A program made the position numbers and the translations under genes. The notes beneath the pieces are model-generated. The model was given only the letters and a program-made list of their open reading frames with translations. It had not been told where the DNA came from and searched no databases. From Pseudomonas sp. stari2 (GTDB taxonomy: Bacteria > Pseudomonadota > Gammaproteobacteria > Pseudomonadales > Pseudomonadaceae): a DNA stretch of 64,000 nt. The stretch spans positions 3,901,501 to 3,965,500 of the forward strand of contig NZ_CP099760.1 of NCBI RefSeq assembly GCF_040760005.1. Direction: 5' to 3'. Shown here piece after piece: positions 26,501-34,341 of this stretch. The number at the start of each line of letters is the position of its first letter. Within the stretch, counting starts at the first letter, position 1.

Positions 26501-26552
26501 ACTGTTGGTAATCGGTGTTCAACGTGGTGGAAGGCGACAGCTGGGCAATCAT
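23523..26552 (-). CDS. ydiJ: YdiJ-type FAD/Fe-S D-2-hydroxyacid dehydrogenase
   Basis: About 1009 residues from the chosen Met at 26552. The N-terminal half is an FAD-linked oxidase: PRGGGTGTNGQSL binds the FAD pyrophosphate, GGMINTDASGQGSCTYGKT follows, and a C-terminal oxidase domain runs to about residue 540. The second half carries Fe-S sites: HCNGNGACYNF...MCPS and CLACKSCAGQCP, then a CCG-type domain with TGCCGMSGTYGHE. This order is that of YdiJ, reported to oxidise D-2-hydroxyglutarate and to pass electrons to the respiratory chain. The open frame starts at 26624 (GTG) but without a properly spaced site. Divergent from a LysR gene with a short shared promoter. Confidence 0.9.
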   Translation of the reverse strand: MIAQLSPSTTLNTDYQQFLKALEASGFRGEISADYASRVVLATDNSIYQRLPQAAVFPRDADDVALLARLIAEPAYQKVVITPRGGGTGTNGQSLTDGIVVDLSRHMNRILEINVEQRWVRVQAGVVKDQLNAALKSAGLFFAPELSTSNRATVGGMINTDASGQGSCTYGKTRDHVLELHMVLRGGERLHGRPLEESELAAECAREGRAGEVYRCARQIIDEQGELIQETFPDLNRCLTGYDLAHLREADNRFNLNSVLCGAEGSLGFVVEAKLNVLPIPKHTMLVNIRYAGFMDALRDARALMALKPLSIETVDSKVLLLAMQDIVWHGVAEYFPESAERPTLGINLVEFCGDDPEELQGRVEAFVQHLGNDATVERLGHTLAVGHAAVNRVYGMRKRAVGLLGNVAGEARPQPFVEDTAVPPQHLAEYIAELRDLLDSHQLQYGMFGHVDAGVLHVRPILDMKDPQQAALVRPVSDGVAALTQRYGGLLWGEHGKGLRSEYAPAFFGALYPALQALKAAFDPFNQFNPGKIATPDIPDAALLKIDEVTLRGELDRQIDEKVWQDYGAAMHCNGNGACYNFDPDDAMCPSWKATRQRAQSPKGRASLIREWLRLQGEAGVDVLSDASRRPPFFSTLLQRWRNSRAQEQDFSHEVYDAMAGCLACKSCAGQCPVKVNVPDFRSRFLELYHTRYLRPARDYLIASLEYTIPYMARIPLLYNGLMGASFSRRLIERLGGMVDVPLLSRFDFHAAMRRWQVQPASVEVLAALTRAQRERSVVLVQDAFTRYFEAPLLADLIELISRLGYQVYLAPFSANGKPLHVQGFLSAFNRAALRNAGQLRALAEIGVPLVGLDPAMTLVYRQEYLKVPGMEKCPEVALVQEWLLKVMPQRTDSREVESFRLLAHCTEKTNAPAATRQWEQVFERVGLKLTTQATGCCGMSGTYGHEARNRETSAVIYEQSWAKQIEAPAERGEALATGYSCRSQVKRQADRAVRHPLQVLLEQLRTA

Positions 26553-26711
26553 CGGGCGTGCAATCTCGGTCAAAAACGGGCCGTGTGGCGGTGAACAGTT
26601 GTGCGCAATGAATGATTGCGTCACGCTCCCGCCATCTCATAGGCCTTATGTTCATTGCAGAGCGATGCCGGGACAACCGTAAAATCGACCCGCAATCCAT
26701 GACTAAAACGA

Positions 26712-27596
26712 ATGAATCCGCGAACCCTCACTCCCTCGATGTCGTTGCTGCTGGCGTTTGAAGCCGCCGCACGCCATGAAAGCTACACCCGCGCCGCCCA
26801 CGAACTGTCGCTGACCCAGAGTGCGGTCAGTCGTCAGGTGCAGATTCTGGAAAAGATGCTCGGCATGCGCCTGTTCAGTCGCGAAGGCCGGCGGGTGATC
26901 CTTACCGACGTCGGGCGCATGTATCAGCGCGAACTGTCTGAAGCCCTCGGGCAGATCCGCAGTGCGACGTTGCAGGCAATGGCGTTCGGCTCGGGAATTC
27001 ATAGCCTGCGCCTGGCGACTCTGCCGACCTTCGGCTCGAAATGGCTGTTGCCGCGCCTGAAGGATTTCTACACCGCGCACCCCGGCATGACCGTGCACCT
27101 GCATTCGCGCATCGAAGCCATCGACTTCGACACCAGTGAAATCGACGCGGCGATTTGTGTTGGCGGCGGTGACTGGCCGGGGCTGACTGCCCACCGCTTG
27201 CACACCGAAGAACTGGTAGTGATCGCCAGCGCGCAGTTATCCGATACCGAACGTCGTGCGGCCAACGAAGATATCGCCGGGCAACTGCTGCTCAACGTCA
27301 GCAGCAATGCTCAAGCGTGGTCCGAGTGGTTCAGCCATCACGCCCTGCCCCATCGCAGCATGCGTATCGGCCCGAGTTTCGAGATGACCTCGCACCTGAT
27401 CCAGGCCGTGCGCGCCAATATCGGCATCGGGCTGGTGCCGAGGATTCTGGTGGAGGATGAGTTGCACAACGGCGAGCTGCTGCAACTGGGGGAGCCGATC
27501 AGCAGTCGGCGCAGCTATTACCTGGTGTACCCGGCGCGCAATGAGTCGTTGGCGTCGTTGAAGGCGTTTCGGGATTGGTTGGTGCAGACGCTCTGA
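26712..27596 (+). CDS. LysR-type regulator (GcvA-like subgroup)
   Basis: 294 residues. Helix-turn-helix at about 8-55 with YTRAAHELSLTQSAVSRQVQ, the exact style of the GcvA subgroup. The effector-domain start LRLATLPTFGSKWLLPRLKDF is also that subgroup's. It is divergent from ydiJ with about 160 bases between the starts, so it probably regulates ydiJ in response to a hydroxyacid; that is inference from position. Confidence 0.9.
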   Translation: MNPRTLTPSMSLLLAFEAAARHESYTRAAHELSLTQSAVSRQVQILEKMLGMRLFSREGRRVILTDVGRMYQRELSEALGQIRSATLQAMAFGSGIHSLRLATLPTFGSKWLLPRLKDFYTAHPGMTVHLHSRIEAIDFDTSEIDAAICVGGGDWPGLTAHRLHTEELVVIASAQLSDTERRAANEDIAGQLLLNVSSNAQAWSEWFSHHALPHRSMRIGPSFEMTSHLIQAVRANIGIGLVPRILVEDELHNGELLQLGEPISSRRSYYLVYPARNESLASLKAFRDWLVQTL

Positions 27597-27633
27597 GTTG
27601 ATTTACCGATGTCCGGGTTGGCGGAGGCAACCC

Positions 27634-27654
27634 GGGGGCGAATAATCGCCCCCC
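27634..27654. terminator. GC-rich hairpin between convergent genes
   Basis: GGGGGCGA (27634-27641) pairs with TCGCCCCC (27646-27653), loop ATAA, between the LysR gene and the small minus-strand gene at 27664. No clear T tract, so termination is only probable. Confidence 0.6.
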
Positions 27655-27663
27655 CTGCATTGG

Positions 27664-27789
27664 CTAGCGTTTCAACGGTGGTGGCGCCTTGGGACCTTTG
27701 ATCAGTGGTTTCTCCAACTGTTTCCCATCTGCCCCGTAGAACAGGCGCGCGATGTGCGGCGGCATTGGCTGTGGCGCTCTGGCGGTCAT
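27664..27789 (-). CDS. 41-residue protein coupled to the DUF6338 gene
   Basis: A 41-codon gene starting ATG at 27789, with GAGGG seven bases upstream. Its start overlaps the stop of the upstream DUF6338-like gene by four bases (ATGA), strongly suggesting it is translated. The product is basic and Pro-rich: MTARAPQPMPPHIARLFYG then LEKPLIKGPKAPPPLKR. There is no signal or membrane segment. I do not recognise a family. Because it is co-translated with a membrane protein it may be a partner peptide. Confidence 0.65.
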   Translation of the reverse strand: MTARAPQPMPPHIARLFYGADGKQLEKPLIKGPKAPPPLKR

Positions 27790-28391
27790 GATGAACCCTC
27801 TGAAATCGGATTGAATTCAACCCATTTAACCTTCGCGGAATCTATCAATAAAAATTCAGCACCAAAAGGTACGTCGGTTCCATCGCTGTTCAGCCAACAC
27901 GGAGATTGCAACAGAAACTGCCCACTTGAAGATTCGGGCGGCCACTCCACCGGCCAGCCTAGAACGCGCCTTTCATCATCCAGATGCAGGGTGATGACGC
28001 GATCATATTTCGCAAATGCGCTGAACCATTGGCTAGGGTAGGAAGATTGTTTCGTTACGTTTCTGCTACGCAACCAACCATGTAAGTTGCCACTGGCGGA
28101 CACGCAACAAGCCAGCAACCCAAACACCAGCGAAGCAAAAAACGCCCATGCTGTTTCAGCTTTGGAATCCCACGTTCCTACAGAAAAACCCTCTCTCCCC
28201 ACCCACAAACAGACCTCACCAACGCCCAAAACGGCCCCTTGAATCACAAACGTGAAAATCAACGCCTGCACAATCTGCCCGAACGTATCCGGCCGCTTGA
28301 ACGCCGTCAGGGTGTAGAAAATCCAGGTCGAGACAAACCCCGGGATCAGGTACTGCAACAGCGGAATCACCTCTTTCACCAGATCATCCAT
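27786..28391 (-). CDS. DUF6338-like membrane protein
   Basis: 201 residues. The N-terminal LVKEVIPLLQYLIPGFVSTWIFY, then two more hydrophobic segments (about 40-65 and 82-103), followed by a cytoplasmic domain of about 95 residues with SQWFSAFAKYDRVITLHLDDERRVLGWP and PCWLNSDGTD. This architecture matches the DUF6338 family as I recall it; the function is unknown. The C-terminal half looks like a small barrel that senses or binds a ligand. Its end is coupled to a 41-codon gene. GC content is lower than in the flanking metabolic genes, consistent with accessory DNA. Confidence 0.75.
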   Translation of the reverse strand: MDDLVKEVIPLLQYLIPGFVSTWIFYTLTAFKRPDTFGQIVQALIFTFVIQGAVLGVGEVCLWVGREGFSVGTWDSKAETAWAFFASLVFGLLACCVSASGNLHGWLRSRNVTKQSSYPSQWFSAFAKYDRVITLHLDDERRVLGWPVEWPPESSSGQFLLQSPCWLNSDGTDVPFGAEFLLIDSAKVKWVEFNPISEGSS

Positions 28392-28436
28392 GATCGGTCG
28401 CTCCTTGAATCAAAAAACCAATCCTCCAGAAACAGC

Positions 28437-28463
28437 AATGCCGGCCCGTAATGGGCCGGCATT
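28437..28463 (-). terminator. Intrinsic terminator downstream of the GMC operon
   Basis: AATGCCGGCCC (28437-28447) pairs perfectly with 28453-28463 (loop GTAAT), about 50 bases after the stop of the minus-strand GMC oxidoreductase. Confidence 0.75.
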
Positions 28464-28514
28464 CAAAGCCTAGTGCACGCTGGAAAGACGCTTGCGATCA
28501 ACTGTCACCGCGCA

Positions 28515-30128
28515 TTACGCATCCTGCAGAATCAGATCCGCGCCCTTCTCCGCCACCATCAGCACCGCCGCATGGGTGTTGCCTGACGTGACGTTGGGGA
28601 AGATCGACGCATCGACGATCCGCAACCCGTCAAGGCCATGCACCTTGAGGCGCTTGTCGACCACCGAAGTCTGCTCATCCGCGCCCATCGCACAGGAACC
28701 GCACAGGTGATAGATCGAACCGCAGTTATCTCGGAAGTACTGCAGCATCTGCTCGTCGCTTTCCACCGCCGGCCCCGGCAAGACTTCATCAACCGTGATG
28801 CCCTTCAGCGCCGGAGCGCCCATGATCTTGCGCATCAGGCGACTGCCCTGGATGACCTCGTCGATGTCCTTCTGCGTGCTCAGGTAGTTCGGGTCGATCA
28901 TCGCTGCATCGCGCGGATTTTTCGAAGCAATCTCGATGCGCCCACGACTGGTCGGGCGGCACGGGTTGAAGCACAGCAGAAAGCCTGAATACGGCTCGGG
29001 CTTGAGGCTGGCCTTGTTGTTTTTCGGAATCTGGTACGACAGCGGGTTGAAATACAGCTGCAGGTTCGGATGACTCTGTTCCGAATTGCCACGGAAGAAT
29101 CCGCCGGCCTGATTGACGCTCATCGCCAGCGCGCCTTTGCGGGTCAGCAGGTATTTCACGCCGAGCTTGAACTGGCCAAACAGCGAGCTGAGCTCATCGT
29201 TCAGGGTCGGGACGTTGGCCTTGTAGTAATAGCTGACGCACAGGTGATCCTGCAGGTTCTGCCCCACCGCCGGCAGGTGCTTGACCAGCGGAATCTGGTG
29301 CTTTTCCAACAACGCACGATCAGCCACGCCGGACAGTTGCAGGATCTTCGGTGTGTCGACGGCGCCCGCACACAGGATCACTTCCTTGCGCGCCGTGAAG
29401 GTCCGCACCACGCCATGCTGAGTGATGGAAATGCCGGTGGCGCGCTGCTGGCTTTCATCGAACAGGACACGATCGACCAACGCGTAATGCTCGACCGTCA
29501 GATTCGGCCGACTCAGCGCCGGGTGCAGATGGGCGAAGCTGCTGGAGCTGCGTTGACCGTTGCGGGTGTTGACGTCATAGATGCCCGCACCTTCGAATTT
29601 CGGCCCGTTGAAATCGTCGCTGCGCGGGTAACCGAGTTCATCACAGCCCTTGAGGAACACGTCGCAGATCGGGTGGGTCTGGCCGGCCATCGGGGTGATG
29701 CTGATCGGGCCGCTGCCGCCGTGATATTCGCTGTCGCCCAGCGGATGGTTTTCCAGCTTGCGAAAGTACGGCAGCACGTCCTTGAAGCCCCACCCGTCGT
29801 TGCCGTTGGCCGCCCAGTCGTTGAAGTCATGGGCCTGGCCGCGCACGTAGATCATCGCGTTGATCGAGCCCGAGCCGCCCTGGACCTTGCCGCGCGGGGC
29901 GTAGATTTCGCGATTGCCCAACTGCTTCTGCGGCTGGCTGTAGTACATCCAGTTGAAGGTCGGGTTGTAATACATTTTGGCGAAGCCGACCGGGATCTTG
30001 AACCACAGGGAACTGTCCTTGCCGCCCGCCTCCAGCAGCAGCACCGTGTGTTGGCCCGAGGCCGAGAGCCGATTGGCCAGGACGCAGCCAGCGGCGCCTG
30101 CGCCAGCGATGATGTAGTCGTATGTCAT
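28515..30128 (-). CDS. GMC-family FAD alcohol/choline-type dehydrogenase
   Basis: 537 residues. The FAD fold GAGAAGCVLANRLSASG is at residues 8-24, with LLLEAGG closing the binding unit. GMC signature 1 is in APRGKVQGGSGSINAMIYVRG and signature 2 in GAVDTPKILQLSGV. The catalytic His is in CGSCAMG...TSVVDKRLKVHGLDGLR and the C-terminal SGNTHAAVLMVAEKGAD. Closest named relatives are choline dehydrogenase and the alcohol dehydrogenase AlkJ, which oxidise alcohols to aldehydes with quinone acceptors. It is last in a minus-strand series with an enolase-superfamily enzyme, MFS carrier and aldehyde dehydrogenase, which could oxidise the product further. Confidence 0.9.
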   Translation of the reverse strand: MTYDYIIAGAGAAGCVLANRLSASGQHTVLLLEAGGKDSSLWFKIPVGFAKMYYNPTFNWMYYSQPQKQLGNREIYAPRGKVQGGSGSINAMIYVRGQAHDFNDWAANGNDGWGFKDVLPYFRKLENHPLGDSEYHGGSGPISITPMAGQTHPICDVFLKGCDELGYPRSDDFNGPKFEGAGIYDVNTRNGQRSSSSFAHLHPALSRPNLTVEHYALVDRVLFDESQQRATGISITQHGVVRTFTARKEVILCAGAVDTPKILQLSGVADRALLEKHQIPLVKHLPAVGQNLQDHLCVSYYYKANVPTLNDELSSLFGQFKLGVKYLLTRKGALAMSVNQAGGFFRGNSEQSHPNLQLYFNPLSYQIPKNNKASLKPEPYSGFLLCFNPCRPTSRGRIEIASKNPRDAAMIDPNYLSTQKDIDEVIQGSRLMRKIMGAPALKGITVDEVLPGPAVESDEQMLQYFRDNCGSIYHLCGSCAMGADEQTSVVDKRLKVHGLDGLRIVDASIFPNVTSGNTHAAVLMVAEKGADLILQDA

Positions 30129-30159
30129 GCACGGTTACCGCGTAAGTCTTTTTATCGAA

Positions 30160-30179
30160 CCCGCCCGTTGCCGGGCGGG
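30160..30179 (-). terminator. Intergenic hairpin inside the operon
   Basis: CCCGCCCG (30160-30167) pairs with CGGGCGGG (30172-30179) in the 60-base gap between the enolase-superfamily and GMC genes. With no T tract it is more likely an attenuator or mRNA-stability stem than a full stop. Confidence 0.45.
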
Positions 30180-30188
30180 GAAATCCCG

Positions 30189-31406
30189 TCAGCCCTTGGC
30201 CGGCGATGTGTCTTTGACGTCGGCCGGAGTCGGGGCCATCTGCAGGTGCAGGCGTTCACCGGTGTACGGCGAATGCTTGCGCACCACGTCCATGTTCAGC
30301 TCCACGCCCAGGCCCGGCTCGGTGGACGGGATGATGTAACCTTCCTCCCACTGCAACGGCTTTTTCAGGACCTCGGCGTGGAAGCCGCCCCAGGTCTCGA
30401 TGCTTTCCTGGATCAGGAAGTTCGGCGTGCAGGCCGCGAGCTGGAAACTCGCCGCCGCACCAATCGGCCCGTTGTACAGATGCGGGGCGATTTGCGCGTA
30501 ATAGGCCTCGGCCATGCTGGCAATCTTCTTGCCTTCGAGCAGGCCGCCGCAGCGCGCCACGTTCATCTGCAGAATCGACGCACCGCCGGCCTGCAACAGC
30601 TTGAAGAACTCGTACTTGGTGGTCAGGCGTTCGCCAGTGGCGATCGGAATGCTGGTCTTGGCCGCGACTTGCGCCATGGCCTCTTCCTGGCCTGGCGGCA
30701 CCGGTTCTTCGAACCACAGCGGATCGTATTTCTCCAGGCGCTTGGCCAGACGAATTGCCGAGGACGGCACCATTTGTCCGTGGGTACCGAACAGCAGATC
30801 GCACTTGTTGCCCACCGCTTCGCGGATCTTGCGGCAGAAAGTTTCGCAGCGCTCCAGCACTTCCAGCGAAATCTGGTGCCCGGAGTACGCGGTGTACGGC
30901 CCGGCCGGGTCAAACTTCACGGCGGTGAAGCCCTTGTTCATGTTGTCGATGGCGCACTCGGCGGCCAGGTCCGGGTCGTCATAGTCGTACTCGCCACGGC
31001 TGTTGACCGGGTACAGGTAGGTGTAGGAACGCAGGCGTTCGTGAACCTTGCCGCCGAGCAGTTCGTAGACCGGCTTGTTCGCAGCCTTGCCGATGATGTC
31101 CCAGCAGGCCATTTCCAGACCGCTGACCACGCCCATCATGGTCAGGTCGGGACGCTGGGTGAAACCGCTCGAATAGGCCTGACGGAAGAAGCGTTCGATG
31201 TGGTGCGGATCCTGATTCAGCAGGTAGCGCTCGAACACGTCTTCGATGATCGGCAGCATGGCTTTGGGGCCGAAGGTCGCTGCGTAGATTTCGCCGACAC
31301 CTTCGATGCCGCAGTCTGTCTTGAGCTTGACGAACAGCCAGTACATGCCGCCGATGTGCGGTGGCGGTACGGCAACGATATGGGTTTCAAGGGCGACGAT
31401 TTTCAT
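30189..31406 (-). CDS. Enolase-superfamily (mandelate racemase/MLE) protein with atypical metal site
   Basis: 405 residues from Met 31406. The capping domain covers about 1-125 and the barrel follows. Barrel strands are visible: FTAVKFDPAG (Lys on strand 2), LLFGTHGQ (strand 3 end), LWFEEPVPP (Glu ligand), IATGERL (Glu ligand) and APHLYNGPIG (His). Aligned by eye to galactonate dehydratase, whose strand-3 end is DFHGR, this protein has GTHGQ, so the first Asp metal ligand seems replaced by Gly. It is probably an acid-sugar dehydratase or a relative with changed chemistry. It starts one base after the MFS carrier's stop, so they are co-translated. Confidence 0.85.
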   Translation of the reverse strand: MKIVALETHIVAVPPPHIGGMYWLFVKLKTDCGIEGVGEIYAATFGPKAMLPIIEDVFERYLLNQDPHHIERFFRQAYSSGFTQRPDLTMMGVVSGLEMACWDIIGKAANKPVYELLGGKVHERLRSYTYLYPVNSRGEYDYDDPDLAAECAIDNMNKGFTAVKFDPAGPYTAYSGHQISLEVLERCETFCRKIREAVGNKCDLLFGTHGQMVPSSAIRLAKRLEKYDPLWFEEPVPPGQEEAMAQVAAKTSIPIATGERLTTKYEFFKLLQAGGASILQMNVARCGGLLEGKKIASMAEAYYAQIAPHLYNGPIGAAASFQLAACTPNFLIQESIETWGGFHAEVLKKPLQWEEGYIIPSTEPGLGVELNMDVVRKHSPYTGERLHLQMAPTPADVKDTSPAKG

Positions 31407-31407
31407 C

Positions 31408-32727
31408 TCAGGCACCTGTCTTTTTCAGAGATTTGCGATTGATTCGGGCACGCAGGGTCACGGCAGCCAGGGTGCCGATCAGACCGATGGCGGCGATGTA
31501 GCCGAAATAGAGCTTGTAACCGAGGGCGCCCGGAAAATGCTCAGTGAGGTAGCCGTTGATCAACGGGATAAAAGCATCCGGCATGTAACCGACCACCGAA
31601 ACGATGCCGATGGCCAGTCCGGTGATGCGCAGCGGAATGTTGCAGCTGTCGAGGATCGCCCAGTACAGACCGCGAATCGCGTAGGTCATCAGGCCGATGA
31701 AAATCACTGTCGCGATCAGCAGCCCCATGCTGTTGAGCGCCGGGAACACGATCAGGCCGACAATCGCCAGACTCGCCAGCAACAGCGCAACGATCAGCAC
31801 CGAGATGTTCGAAAACTTGTCCCCCAACCAACCGCCACCGATGCCGCCGATCGGGCGCATCCACAGTTTGATCGTGGTGATGGTGCCGGCCATGACGGCG
31901 GTCAGGCCGCTGCCTTGCAGGTAGTCCGAGAAACTGTAGGTGGCCCAGAAGATGTGATAACCGCAAAACACGATCGCGGTGACCAGCCACAGTTCAGGAA
32001 TCTTCACCAATGTCGCCAGATCAGTGAACAGATTGAACTTACCCTTCTCCACCGGCGGCGTGTCCTCCATCGACTTCGGGTCCTTGATCAGCACCAGCAC
32101 ACAGCCGATGGCGATACAGGTGAAGGCGTAGAGATAAACCACGTGTTTGAAACCTTCGGCAGTGGACTCGCCACGGGTTTCGGTGGCGTAGGCGAACAGC
32201 CCGAGCGCAACCGTTGCCAGCAGCGCTTCGACCAGTCCGCGCCCCCCATCGAGGATGCCGAAGAAACGGCCCTGTTCGGTGTGATGGGCAATCATCTTCA
32301 CGCGCTTGAGCACCGAGGCCCAGAACGTCAGGCCGGTGGTCAGCCCCCAGCAGCCGAAGATGATCATCAGCCCGGTCATCGACGGCGCCGTCGAATACCA
32401 CAGACCCAGCGCGCCAGTGGCCACCAGCGAAAAGAAAATCAGGAAACGCGGCGCGATACGGTCGGCCAGCCAGCCGCTCGGCAAGTAACTGAGCAGGAAA
32501 ATCGTCCCCAGCATCGAGTACAGATAACCCAGCTCGCTGTGGCTGATCTGGAACACCTCGAGCATGGTCGTCTGATAGACCTGACGCAGGTACAGAATCG
32601 GGTAGATCGCACCGGCGGCGAGCACCAGCAACATCAGTTGGAAATAGCGACTTCCCTTGTCGCTGCGGCTTTTCGAAGCCGAGTTGGAACCCTGAACAGC
32701 GGCAGCAGTGGATGCATGCTTGGACAT
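31408..32727 (-). CDS. MFS transporter (YihN-like)
   Basis: 439 residues, twelve membrane helices after a 27-residue polar N-terminus. LPSGWLADRIAPRFLIFF is the MFS loop 2-3 signature, and the style around LRQVYQTTMLEVFQISHSELG and GLTTGLTFWASVLKRVK resembles E. coli YihN, a carrier of unresolved substrate. GAGGT lies seven bases ahead of the ATG. It is placed between an aldehyde dehydrogenase and an enolase-superfamily gene on the same strand and probably imports the acid or polyol this pathway consumes. Confidence 0.9.
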   Translation of the reverse strand: MSKHASTAAAVQGSNSASKSRSDKGSRYFQLMLLVLAAGAIYPILYLRQVYQTTMLEVFQISHSELGYLYSMLGTIFLLSYLPSGWLADRIAPRFLIFFSLVATGALGLWYSTAPSMTGLMIIFGCWGLTTGLTFWASVLKRVKMIAHHTEQGRFFGILDGGRGLVEALLATVALGLFAYATETRGESTAEGFKHVVYLYAFTCIAIGCVLVLIKDPKSMEDTPPVEKGKFNLFTDLATLVKIPELWLVTAIVFCGYHIFWATYSFSDYLQGSGLTAVMAGTITTIKLWMRPIGGIGGGWLGDKFSNISVLIVALLLASLAIVGLIVFPALNSMGLLIATVIFIGLMTYAIRGLYWAILDSCNIPLRITGLAIGIVSVVGYMPDAFIPLINGYLTEHFPGALGYKLYFGYIAAIGLIGTLAAVTLRARINRKSLKKTGA

Positions 32728-32809
32728 TGAAGTGACCTCGGGCGACCCGTGCTCCGGGCGCCCCTGATAATTGTTTTTATAGGTGTAGCGTGAGGCGTGC
32801 TGCGGTGGA

Positions 32810-34240
32810 TCAGTACTTCATGACCACAAGGCGGGTCTGGGTGAATTCGAGCATGCCGTGCTTGCCGTCATCGCCGCCCAGGCCCGAGCGTTTCCAGCCG
32901 GCGTGGTAGCCCTGATACGGATCGGCCGGGGTACGGTTGACGTACAACTCGCCGGCTTCGATGGCGTTGGCGACTTTCTGCGCGGTGCGGTAGTTCTCGG
33001 TGTACAGCACCGACGACAGGCCGAACTGGTGATCGTTGGCCATGGCCAGCGCTTCGTCGATGTCGCGGTACGTGAGCACCGGCAGCACAGGGCCGAAGAT
33101 TTCTTCCTGGACGATTTCCATGTCCTGACGGCAACCGCTGAGCAGCGTTGGCGGGTAGAAATGCCCCGGCCCCTCAGGCAGCACACCGCCGCTTTCGAGG
33201 ACGGCGCCGTCGGCAATCGCGCGCTCGACCATGGCGTGAATGTTCTTCTGCGAACTGGCGTTGACCAGCGGGCCCATCAGGCTGGCGTCCGAGGCGCGGT
33301 CACCGAACTTCACGGCGACGATCTTCGCTTTGAGTAATGCGAGGAATTGGTCGTGAACGCTTTCCTGCACGTAGACCCGCTCCACCGCCGTGCACAACTG
33401 GCCGCAGTGAGTGGTCTTGGAGGCGATGATTGCGCTCGCGGCGGCTTCAAGATCAGCGTCGGCTTCGATGATTGCCGGGGTCTTGCCGCCCAGTTCCAGC
33501 GACGGCTTGGCAATGTTGGCCTTGCAGTAGTCGAGGACGATGCGCCCGGCGTTGACGCTGCCGGTCAGGGTAATCAGGCCCACGGCTTTATGCGTGCAAA
33601 CGGCTGCAGCGGTGGCGTGATCCATGGTCAGGATGTTGACCACGCCGGCCGGCATGCCCGATTGCTCCACGGCTTTGGCGATTTCGAACGCCGATGTCGG
33701 GGTGTTGTTGCTCGGGCGCACCACCACGGTGTTGCCGGCAATCAGCGCCGGAGCGATTTTGCGCAGCAAGGTGTAGACCGGATAGTTGAACGGAATCAGG
33801 CACGCAACGACGCCAATCGGCTCGCGGTGCAGAAACAGGTTTTCGTCGGGGCTGTCGCTGGGAATGATCTCGCCTTCGATGCGGCGCGCCCACTCGGCGT
33901 GGTAACGGGTGATCTGCGCGGCATAACGGGCTTCGCTGCTGGCGTCGCTCAGGCTCTTGCCGGACTCGGCAGCCAGGGCGGCGCCGATGGATTCGGCGCG
34001 ATCCTCAAGGGCAGCCGCAAACGCTCGCAGGTGTTCGGCGCGTTCGATGCTGGTGAGTTTGCCCCAGGTCTTTTGCGCCTTGGCGGCGATATCGACTGCC
34101 GCGGTGGCTTCTTCGGCAGTGGCGGCCGACACCTGGCCAATCAATGCTTCGGTGGCCGGGTTGTAGACCGCAATCAGCGCCGCGCTGGCCGGTTCGATGA
34201 AGTGGCCGTTAACAAAATTTCGCTCGACTCGCATGTGCAT
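32810..34240 (-). CDS. Aldehyde dehydrogenase (AldA-like, lactaldehyde/glycolaldehyde type)
   Basis: 476 residues, the length of E. coli AldA (479). The general base is in LELGGKTPAI, the nucleophile in KTTHCGQLCTAVERVYV, and the nucleotide region in LIPFNYPVYTLLRKIAPALIAGN with VVRPSNNTP. The C-terminal YQGYHAGWKRSGLGGDDGKHGMLEF resembles AldA. It would oxidise a short hydroxyaldehyde with NAD+. First gene of the minus-strand series that includes the MFS carrier. A second Met two codons in (34234) is an alternative start. Confidence 0.9.
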   Translation of the reverse strand: MHMRVERNFVNGHFIEPASAALIAVYNPATEALIGQVSAATAEEATAAVDIAAKAQKTWGKLTSIERAEHLRAFAAALEDRAESIGAALAAESGKSLSDASSEARYAAQITRYHAEWARRIEGEIIPSDSPDENLFLHREPIGVVACLIPFNYPVYTLLRKIAPALIAGNTVVVRPSNNTPTSAFEIAKAVEQSGMPAGVVNILTMDHATAAAVCTHKAVGLITLTGSVNAGRIVLDYCKANIAKPSLELGGKTPAIIEADADLEAAASAIIASKTTHCGQLCTAVERVYVQESVHDQFLALLKAKIVAVKFGDRASDASLMGPLVNASSQKNIHAMVERAIADGAVLESGGVLPEGPGHFYPPTLLSGCRQDMEIVQEEIFGPVLPVLTYRDIDEALAMANDHQFGLSSVLYTENYRTAQKVANAIEAGELYVNRTPADPYQGYHAGWKRSGLGGDDGKHGMLEFTQTRLVVMKY

Positions 34241-34341
34241 CGCCCATCGTTTGTTTTTATCGATGGCGCCAGTCTTGTCATCGACAGCGGGTTCAACAAA
34301 CGATTTATCCGGCGATCAAACATTCGAAAAAGGCACGTTAC

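Noticed and set aside
24750..26594. 614-codon plus-strand frame opposite ydiJ
   Set aside because: It lies entirely within the coding region of a well-supported 1009-residue protein and shows no family motif.
29070..31442. 790-codon plus-strand frame across two minus-strand genes
   Set aside because: Opposite-strand shadow of GMC and enolase-superfamily genes; GC-rich codon bias keeps the frame open.
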